Of a stretch of 42,134 nt of DNA, positions 36,375 through 42,134 are shown piece after piece (position 1 is the stretch's first letter; each line of letters begins with the position of its first letter). The stretch lies in IMG/VR virus record IMGVR_UViG_3300036859_000203, positions 1 through 42,134 of that record, one strand, 5' to 3'. Origin of the DNA: a virus. The position numbers were made by a program, and so were the translations under genes. The notes beneath the pieces are model-generated. The model worked only from the letters and a program-made list of their open reading frames with translations. It did not search any database and had not been told where the DNA came from.

Positions 36375-38191
36375 TATGTGCTGCGTCCAAACTGCACGCC
36401 GCGGCCGCCGCCAGCGAGGCCCATATCGCGCACGGCGCGCTCGATCTCGCGCCGGCCGTCAATCAGAGAGCCGTAGACGTTAAAGATGATGTCGCCGCCT
36501 CCGCCGCCGCCGTTAAAAGGGTTCTGATTGGCCGGGATGACGGCCTCGCCTTTATGGAGCAGCGCGAGACCCGTGAACGGCACGAACGGCGTCCCTTTGG
36601 CGAAGCTGAAGGGGTAGATCGTCGTGCTGAAGCCAGGGAGGCTGCCGAGCGGCCCGAGGTCGACGCCGCCGATGTTGATGTCGATGTGAAAACCTGAGAG
36701 CGCTGCCTTAATGCCGTTGATCAGGCTCTTCGCAGCATCCCAGCCGGCATTCCAGAGAATGTCCGGGAGATTGCCGAACATCTGCTTGATGTTGCCAATT
36801 AGAACATCAATGATGCCTTCGGCGATCTGTTTTAGGTCTTCCCATGCCTGCGCCCACCGACCATGAATGACGTCGTCAACAAACTGCACAACGCCAGAAA
36901 CCACCTCAACCAAACCATGCAGAGTCTGGATCATGCCCTCGATTTTGGCTACCAGAAAGTCTGCAATAAACTGGAGCACAGGCCCGATCAGATTCCAATG
37001 ATCCTTTATTACCTGGACAACCGTAATCACGATGTCCATAAATGCCGTGATGGCCGGCTTGATCTCCGTTTCCCACGATTCTCTGACGGCTGTGCCGAGA
37101 TCCAGAAATGTCTTTTGCAAAGACGTCAATTCGCCGCCGGCGTTGCCGCCTTTAAGCGCTAGGAAGAAATAACCGACTGCGGCCCGCACGTCATTCCATG
37201 CCGGAATAAAATCTTCTCTGATGAATTGGCCAATCGAAAACATCGCCGATTCGAGAGCGGACAGCTCGCCACCAACCTGACCTCCACCAAGACCAAGCGA
37301 AAAGAGACGCTGCATAGTGCCTAAAACTTCAGTAGCCGCCTTAATCGCTGGGGTTAAGAGACTGCCTATTTGTCTTGCGACCTTTTCTATAACAGGCAGA
37401 GCACTAGCCAGGGCATTAACAACGGCTAGCTGTACTTCTTTGAATTTCTCCTGTATCGGAATCAGCTTTGCACCTATGTCTTCCTTTAATGCGTTCATCC
37501 GATCTCTATATTTTTCAGAGGCGCCAGCGGCATCTGACGCCGCTTTCGCCGACCCGCCAAACTCCTTGTTGAGCTCGTCGAGGATCAACGTCTGCGCGCC
37601 CGCTACGTCGCCGGCCTCGACCATCGCCGTGATCATTTCCTTTTGCTGTTCAGTGAAAGAGACGCCGACGCGCGACAGGGCGGTGATGCCGTTGATGGGA
37701 TCGTTGAGCGCCTTGCCGAGCTGGATCGCCGAGGACTTCATGTCTTGCCCGAGCGCCTGGCTCATGTCGACCATGGCCTGTGTTGCGCGCGGGAACACGT
37801 CTTTGCCAATGCCGGTAAACGTAAGTAAGAGATTTTCGCCCGAGAGCACAGCCTCGTCTTCGAAGAGCGAAGCTTTCTCGATCGACGACGCCAGATCCTT
37901 CGCCGCATCGGCCGTGACGCCGGCGGCGCCGCCGGTCGACTTGAGGACGGCCGCTAGCTGCGCGTCAACGGCGATCGATTCTCTGGCGGCTGCGACGGAA
38001 TCACCGATAAAGCCGGTGAGTTTCTGAACGCCGCCGGAAATGACGTTCGCGGCGAGGAAGCCAGCGGCAATCGTGCCGACTTGGCCGAGAACCTTGCCGA
38101 GTCCGGAGGCTTCATTGCCGACGCCCTTGAGGACCTTTGAAACTTCGTCCTTACCAGACAAAACAATGGTTAGCTCAGCAGCGCTAGGCAC
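36374..38191 (-). CDS. Tape measure protein
   Basis: GTG at 38191 (PSAAELTIVLSGKDEVSKVLKGVG), overlapping the end of the chaperone T frame. The 605 residues have the tape measure signatures: a long helical N-terminus, then SSIEKASLFEDEAVLSGENLLLTFTGIGKDVF and MVDMSQALGQDMKSSAIQLGKALNDP, and two hydrophobic clusters near the middle (DIVITVVQVIKDHWNLIGPVLQFIADFLVA). The end has GEAVIPANQNPFNGGGGGGDIIFNVYG. At about 1.5 angstrom per residue it predicts a tail near 90 nm, an inference. It sets tail length and enters the cell with DNA. Confidence 0.93.
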   Translation of the reverse strand: MPSAAELTIVLSGKDEVSKVLKGVGNEASGLGKVLGQVGTIAAGFLAANVISGGVQKLTGFIGDSVAAARESIAVDAQLAAVLKSTGGAAGVTADAAKDLASSIEKASLFEDEAVLSGENLLLTFTGIGKDVFPRATQAMVDMSQALGQDMKSSAIQLGKALNDPINGITALSRVGVSFTEQQKEMITAMVEAGDVAGAQTLILDELNKEFGGSAKAASDAAGASEKYRDRMNALKEDIGAKLIPIQEKFKEVQLAVVNALASALPVIEKVARQIGSLLTPAIKAATEVLGTMQRLFSLGLGGGQVGGELSALESAMFSIGQFIREDFIPAWNDVRAAVGYFFLALKGGNAGGELTSLQKTFLDLGTAVRESWETEIKPAITAFMDIVITVVQVIKDHWNLIGPVLQFIADFLVAKIEGMIQTLHGLVEVVSGVVQFVDDVIHGRWAQAWEDLKQIAEGIIDVLIGNIKQMFGNLPDILWNAGWDAAKSLINGIKAALSGFHIDINIGGVDLGPLGSLPGFSTTIYPFSFAKGTPFVPFTGLALLHKGEAVIPANQNPFNGGGGGGDIIFNVYGSLIDGRREIERAVRDMGLAGGGRGVQFGRST

Positions 38192-38414
38192 GAGTGCGCC
38201 TCATTTTCTGAGCCGCGGCCTCGGCCTCCATGACCAGGCGCGCGTCGAAGAGAACGCCGGCAGGCAGTCGCTCATAGTCGTCTAGCGACGCAATCAGACC
38301 ATGCTCGCGCAGCCAGCCCATTTCTAAGAGATACCCGAGCTCTGGAGGGAAGGCTCCATCGCCGGGTCCGACGTGGGCGAGGAGCCGTCGCCTAAAGATG
38401 CGAGTTGTTCTGGT
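38184..38414 (-). CDS. Tail assembly chaperone, -1 frame (T) continuation
   Basis: Overlapping the end of the G gene, the -1 frame is open from 38414 to the stop at 38184. It encodes a natural-looking protein: LLAHVGPGDGAFPPELGYLL, then MGWLREHGLIASLDDYERLP and LVMEAEAAAQKM. This is the usual G/GT arrangement of siphovirus tail chaperones. The shift must occur between 38414 and the G stop at 38324. I see no canonical X XXY YYZ heptamer; ATCTTTA at 38399-38393 is the nearest. Alternatively it starts from an internal ATG near 38321. Confidence 0.65.
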   Translation of the reverse strand, partial: TRTTRIFRRRLLAHVGPGDGAFPPELGYLLEMGWLREHGLIASLDDYERLPAGVLFDARLVMEAEAAAQKMRRTRA

Positions 38415-38689
38415 TCACGGATGTTGGACGCCGTTTTGATTTGACTAGCGAGCCAGAGGGTTGTATCGAGATCGAGCCGGTCGATGTTTTCGAGTGTGAG
38501 CGGCTCGGGATGACTCCATGCGATCAGGAGCTCTGCGAGCAGGTCAAGGCTGATGACAACCTCGCCCTTGTCCAGACCAAGTTTCTTTAGATCGCCGCCG
38601 GCGATCGGGCGCACCTTGTACCACGATTCGAGATCGTGCGGCGGCCTTATCGGCTCGTAGTCGTCGGGGTTTTTACTAATCAGGGCCAT
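38324..38689 (-). CDS. Tail assembly chaperone (G frame)
   Basis: 121 residues from the ATG at 38689 (MALISKNPDDYEPIRPP), GAGG seven bases upstream; the frame opens at a GTG (38701). WYKVRPIAGGDLKKLGLDKGEVVISLDLLAELLIAWSHPEP fits the helical tail-chaperone family, and the gene directly precedes the tape measure, with a -1 frame extension. Chaperones coat the tape measure and recruit tail tube subunits. Here the tube gene is not adjacent. Confidence 0.8.
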   Translation of the reverse strand: MALISKNPDDYEPIRPPHDLESWYKVRPIAGGDLKKLGLDKGEVVISLDLLAELLIAWSHPEPLTLENIDRLDLDTTLWLASQIKTASNIREPEQLASLGDGSSPTSDPAMEPSLQSSGIS

Positions 38690-38721
38690 CGTCAACCTCA
38701 CCCGGTTGCGTTGGCCCTGGC

Positions 38722-38931
38722 TCAGAGGCTCGCGGCTCTTACGCTTCTGGCGCCATTGTGCAAACGTCGCGGCCGCTTGTCAATGAGCGTCACGACGACA
38801 TGCTCGCCGTCGCTCGCGATATGCACCCTCCGCCGACACTTTGGATTAGGGCAGATGATGCGCGCCATACCATGGCAGGCAAACTCTCCAACTGCGGCAC
38901 CGCAGTGACAGTAGGCCGGCAGAAAGTCCAT
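38722..38931 (-). CDS. Small zinc-ribbon protein, 69 aa
   Basis: ATG at 38931, overlapping the previous TAA. It has CHCGAAVGEFACHGMARIICPNPKCRRRVHI, with CxC and CPxxxC pairs making a zinc ribbon, then a beta strand (DGEHVVVTLIDKRPRR) and a basic end. Its position between a virion protein and the chaperone is unexplained; it may regulate late expression or be structural. Confidence 0.68.
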   Translation of the reverse strand: MDFLPAYCHCGAAVGEFACHGMARIICPNPKCRRRVHIASDGEHVVVTLIDKRPRRLHNGARSVRAASL

Positions 38932-39494
38932 TAGCTGAGGAATCCCGCTTCGACGAGCTCAACCTCAAATTCAACGAGCGGTCGGCTCGTGCCGGCGTTG
39001 CGCCGCCATGCGGCGCCATAGTAATTACCAGCCGTGAGCGAGGTCGTGTCCGCCGCGACGACGCCGATCTGCACCTTGCCCCGGTCGTCGCCAGTCTGCG
39101 TCGCCAGCGTGATGTCAGCGCCCGTAAGCGAGATCAGCGGCGTCGCATCGCCACGGCGCGTGAGGATCTCCGCCTCAATCGTATAGCCGGTAAGGTCCTG
39201 GAGCTTGCGGCCGACGTCGCCGGAGCGCAGCGGTCCAGCGAGAGCCGAGACGGCGAGACTTGTAACCCCGGCTGCAGCGGCGCCGGTGAGTGTGACGACC
39301 GTATTCTCTCCGAACAGCAGCTTGTCGCCGCTAGCGAGTGCATCCGACAGCGGCAGCACGACCAGGCTCGTGGCGCCAGTGAGGGCATCGGCCGTGAGTC
39401 GCGCCGAAATCAGATCATCCTCGCGGCCGGCACCGGCAAGAACGCGAAGCTCGATGATCTGATCCTGAGACTTCGCCAGTCTAACCTTCTGCAT
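38931..39494 (-). CDS. Baseplate/appendage-like structural protein, 187 aa
   Basis: ATG at 39494, overlapping the fibre gene stop (TGATG). It begins MQKVRLAKSQDQIIELRVLAGAGREDDLIS, continues with beta-rich LTADALTGATSLVVLPL, GENTVVTLTGAAAAGVTSLAV and DVGRKLQDLTGYTIEAEIL, and ends GKVQIGVVAADTTSLTAGNYYGAAWRRNAGTSRPLVEFEVELV. The last segment fits the Ig-like N-terminal domain of baseplate upper proteins (dT..L..G.Y....). It may link the repeat fibre to the tail. Confidence 0.72.
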   Translation of the reverse strand: MQKVRLAKSQDQIIELRVLAGAGREDDLISARLTADALTGATSLVVLPLSDALASGDKLLFGENTVVTLTGAAAAGVTSLAVSALAGPLRSGDVGRKLQDLTGYTIEAEILTRRGDATPLISLTGADITLATQTGDDRGKVQIGVVAADTTSLTAGNYYGAAWRRNAGTSRPLVEFEVELVEAGFLS

Positions 39495-42134
39495 CAGTGT
39501 GATCCTTCCAGGCGCCGCAGTGCCGTGTCGATTCCGTCCGTTCTTGCCAGTGCTATATCATCGCCCTTCAGGTGTCGCAACGCCGCATCCATGCCTTCCG
39601 CCCTTGAGAGTACCGTGTCGATGCCAGCGATGGCCACCATAGCGACGTCAACGCCAAAAAGGAACGCCTGAATTATTCTAACGAGCGTAATAGTCGCATC
39701 AGGCGACAGCGTAGCAACGCCCACCAGCCCTGCTACAACCGCTAACTGCATCGTGCCGTCGGGTGTATAGGTTACAAAGGTAGAAAGCGTCAGCGTTGCG
39801 AGCAATGTCAGCTGAGGCACCGGCGTCAGCGAGGCAGAGCCGACTAGCGTTGTATCGACGCTAAATATGAGCATCCCATCGGGCGTAAACGTGGCGAAAG
39901 TCGATAGCGCCAGCGTCCCCGCATAAGTAACGGTGGCTGCGGGAGTGAGCGACGCCGCAGCAGTCAGCGCGTTTGCCCCGGCATATTGCGCCACAGCGTC
40001 GGCACCAAGCGAAGCGCTGCCGATTAGCACAGCTTCAGCTTCGTGTATGCCTGCCTGAAGGATCGTCGCATCGGCCGACAGCGTCGCCGTACCACTCTCC
40101 GTGTAGGCGGCGGCATACTGGGCCGTAGCACCTAGTGATTCGGTAGCCGCACCAACGAGGCTGGCGACCGCCGAGTATTGCATCGTGCCGTCCGGCCCAA
40201 GCGTGCCGACGGTAGACAGCGCAAGCGTTGCGCTTAGCGTTAGTTGAGCAGTCGCTGTTAGGGTCCCTGCGCTCGAAAGTTGGGTCTCGGCGCCATACGT
40301 AACCTGCGCGTTGGCTGCTAGGGTAGCTGTGCTCGTCAGAGAGACATCAGCGTTGTGGATGACTTGCGTGTCGGCCGATAGCGTTGCTGTCGCTGCGAAT
40401 GTGGCTTCGGCGTTATGCGTAACCTGCGCTTCCGCCGATAGCGTGCCGACGCCTGTTAGCGCTATGTCCGCCTCGTGCGTCACGCCGCCAGCAGAGACAG
40501 TCGCATCGGCTGACAAGGTAGCGGCGCCCGTCTCTGCAAACTGCGCGGCGTACTGCGCGATGGCGCCAAGCGAGATCTCCGCCGTCGCCTGTAGCGGCCC
40601 GGAGGCCGAATAGGTCACGGTGCCGTCAGGGCTGAACGTTCCTGAGCTTGCCAGCGGAGTCGATGCTGCATACTGCGCGACAGCGTTAGCGACAAGCGTG
40701 ACAGCTCCAGATAGCGCCGCTTCAGCAGGATGGCTTACCTGCGAGGGCGGGTTGAGCGTCGCCGTCCCGATTAGAGTCGCCGCTGCTGAATACTGAACAA
40801 TCGCATCAGAGGCGAGCGTGCCTGTACCAGATAGCGCCGAAATTGCGTTGTGAGTGACTTGGGCATCAGCCGCCAGCGTCGCCGTACCTGTAAGCTGCGC
40901 TTCGCCCGCCCTGACGAGGTTGGCGGCAGCGGCTAGTGTCGCTGAGGCGGCCAGTGGTGCTGTAGCAGGATGCGTTACTTGCGTTGACGGGTTAAGCGCC
41001 GCCGTGCCAGTCAATGCTGAGGCGGCGGCGTACTGTGTTCTTGCGCCTGGGGAAACTGTGGCGGTACCCGTTAACGCTGCTTCAGCGTGATGAGTTACGG
41101 TGCTGCTAATCCATGGAAACTCAAGCGCAACTCTTGAGACACCTACAGCCGTCGTCGCTGCCGCTACCGAGAAGCTAATGTTGTCGGTGTCTCCTACAGA
41201 GTCGCTACCGGTGACATCCTCGAAATAACCGGTGCCCGTTACCGAAATCGTCAGGTTCGTTGAATCTGCCGAGGCGATCCTGACTGTCACATCGCGAGTC
41301 CCCGAACCCGCAGTCGTTACATAGCATTGCCAGTTCTGGGCGGTTGCAGTCCCGATCCTACCGGTGTAGTTGTCATCGGCTGTCGTGATGTTTCTAATGG
41401 AGCCATCAAATCCTTCATACTCGCGTGTTGTGGCTGTCCAGTCGCTACTTGATGCATTTGCGCCAATGATCGCGCTATCTGTATCTAGCTGCACTTGTAC
41501 AAGTGATATCGTCCATGTGCTGGCTGTCCTGATGAAGCGGAAATTAGCGTCATCTTCTGCAGCGAAAGAATCCGAGCCAGTGACATCCTCAAACTCGCCA
41601 GTAGTAGTTGGGCTGATGGTTAAATTAGTGCTGCTAACTCCATTCTTACCTACAGCAGCCGTCAATCCCGAAGCACCACCGGCGACTATATAGATTCGTA
41701 GATTATTGATTACTACCGATTGCTTTATACGTGTTTTAGAAGCAGCTTCTGCAGCAAGGCTCGAACCGCCTGCACCGAACGCCATAAATCTATCTGCGCC
41801 AAAGGTGTCATTGGCATTCAGCCCAACCAGGGGAGCTTTAGTGGAAGCATGCTCATATGTCAGCATGTGGTTGGGAACGGTCATATTGTTGGAGTGGGAA
41901 CCACCACCTGTATCAACAAAGCAACAAAGAGAATCGGCGGCAGGAGTATCGCTTCCGGTTACATCTTCCCACCAGCCGGTTGCGTTCGGATTGACTACTA
42001 AGTTTGAACTTGAAACCCCATCATCACGAAATGCAACCGTACCCGTACCGCTGGCAGCCGAGACTCGGCATCGCAATGCTGAAACAGTGTAGGCAACATA
42101 GAATTTGGCTTGACGGTATGCCTCAGTGAGGGAG
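39494..42134 (-). CDS. Repeat-containing tail fibre/appendage protein, main part (starts at window position 231)
   Basis: The joined protein is about 910 residues. Residues about 60-360 contain three related beta modules, each with NLxxxPxxTGxxEDVTGSD followed by a short strand set (GVSSSNLVVNPNATGWWEDV, GVSSTNLTISPTTTGEFEDV, ADSTNLTISVTGTGYFEDV). Next are about 23 repeats of 20 residues, pattern LxGxATLxxxAxVTHxAxxA (window 39669-41075). The end carries four short GxDtALxRlxG-like repeats (residues about 870-910). This modular, repeat-rich, Ala/Thr/Ser composition, without a signal peptide, fits a long fibre or host-attachment protein. Gene crosses the window ends. Confidence 0.85.
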   Translation of the reverse strand, partial: SLTEAYRQAKFYVAYTVSALRCRVSAASGTGTVAFRDDGVSSSNLVVNPNATGWWEDVTGSDTPAADSLCCFVDTGGGSHSNNMTVPNHMLTYEHASTKAPLVGLNANDTFGADRFMAFGAGGSSLAAEAASKTRIKQSVVINNLRIYIVAGGASGLTAAVGKNGVSSTNLTISPTTTGEFEDVTGSDSFAAEDDANFRFIRTASTWTISLVQVQLDTDSAIIGANASSSDWTATTREYEGFDGSIRNITTADDNYTGRIGTATAQNWQCYVTTAGSGTRDVTVRIASADSTNLTISVTGTGYFEDVTGSDSVGDTDNISFSVAAATTAVGVSRVALEFPWISSTVTHHAEAALTGTATVSPGARTQYAAASALTGTAALNPSTQVTHPATAPLAASATLAAAANLVRAGEAQLTGTATLAADAQVTHNAISALSGTGTLASDAIVQYSAAATLIGTATLNPPSQVSHPAEAALSGAVTLVANAVAQYAASTPLASSGTFSPDGTVTYSASGPLQATAEISLGAIAQYAAQFAETGAATLSADATVSAGGVTHEADIALTGVGTLSAEAQVTHNAEATFAATATLSADTQVIHNADVSLTSTATLAANAQVTYGAETQLSSAGTLTATAQLTLSATLALSTVGTLGPDGTMQYSAVASLVGAATESLGATAQYAAAYTESGTATLSADATILQAGIHEAEAVLIGSASLGADAVAQYAGANALTAAASLTPAATVTYAGTLALSTFATFTPDGMLIFSVDTTLVGSASLTPVPQLTLLATLTLSTFVTYTPDGTMQLAVVAGLVGVATLSPDATITLVRIIQAFLFGVDVAMVAIAGIDTVLSRAEGMDAALRHLKGDDIALARTDGIDTALRRLEGSH
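39669..41075 (-). repeat. About 23 tandem 60-base (20-codon) repeats within the fibre gene
   Basis: The translated units align at a fixed 20-residue step, except two of 24-25 residues (each with an extra HEA segment, at TVSAGGVTHEAD and TILQAGIHEAEA). Conserved positions are a starting Leu, then G-x-A-T-L and a V-T-H/Y-x-A tail. DNA copies have diverged, so this is an old protein repeat, not a CRISPR array or recent slippage. Confidence 0.85.
41996..42134. repeat. Terminal direct repeat, right copy
   Basis: Same 139 bases as 1-139 with one silent difference (A at 42086 in place of T at 91). It shows that the contig closes into a circle of about 41,995 bp. Confidence 0.95.

Noticed and set aside
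39669-41075. Possible CRISPR array from regular 60-base periodicity
   Set aside because: No identical direct repeats separated by unique spacers; the periodicity is in the translated protein and the DNA copies are diverged, with an uninterrupted frame.
1-42134. tRNA genes
   Set aside because: No gap is long enough with an evident cloverleaf and CCA/TTCGA-type arm; none was seen by eye, though a dedicated tRNA search would be decisive.

Overview
This window is an essentially complete genome of a temperate, tailed, double-stranded DNA phage, probably a siphovirus with an HK97-type head, assembled as a circle and cut open inside a tail-fibre gene. The first 139 bases recur at the end with one silent difference, and the interrupted gene (start at 231, end at 39494) reads in frame through the repeat, so the circular length is about 41,995 bp. 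Base composition is moderately GC-rich. The serine integrase, the terminase sequence style and the small membrane protein beside the repressor suggest a high-GC Gram-positive or a related soil-type bacterium (Actinobacteria, possibly Chloroflexi). That host guess is an inference.

Almost every gene is on the minus strand, so the map is read from high to low coordinates. A divergent switch at 29030-29860 holds a Cro-like gene (minus), a short HTH repressor (plus) and an intergenic region with a consensus leftward promoter over a near-palindrome. The only other plus-strand gene is a small membrane protein (29969-30328). Leftward from the switch (29-20 kb) is the early region: small genes, a Bet/RecT-type annealing protein with an extra N-terminal segment, a RusA-type resolvase, a Dam-type adenine methyltransferase, a replisome-organizer-like protein, a lysozyme-like exported protein, a DUF4326 protein, several Cys-rich proteins, an ASCH-like fragment and a DUF5131 three-Cys protein. 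The serine integrase lies at 18-19.6 kb. Next come an HNH protein, a ParB-methyltransferase fusion and a RAMA-like protein.

After a UUCG-loop hairpin (14976-15001) the virion genes run terS, terL, small membrane protein, portal, Com-like zinc ribbon, prohead protease, capsid, decoration-like protein, a glycosyltransferase-FkbM methyltransferase fusion, a zinc-ribbon/AT-hook protein, connectors, HK97 gp10-like protein and tail tube. A cargo module follows: a fibre-like small protein, a secreted metalloprotease-like protein with a substituted zinc ligand, a PrmA-like methyltransferase, and a 910-residue fibre with about 23 twenty-residue repeats crossing the window ends. Then come a baseplate-like protein, a tail assembly chaperone with a -1 frame continuation, the tape measure, a LamG-containing tail protein, two paralogous appendage proteins, and a cassette of membrane proteins with a second exported metalloprotease-like protein that may serve lysis.

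Genes are packed with overlaps of 1, 4 or 8 bases, implying translational coupling; no gene-free stretch exceeds 200 bases. The most unusual points are the GT-FkbM fusion in the head module, the two metalloprotease-like proteins, the 20-residue-repeat fibre, a hairpin with a U-tract abutting the prohead protease start, and four methyltransferase domains in one small phage. I saw no tRNA, CRISPR array, insertion sequence or DNA polymerase gene.
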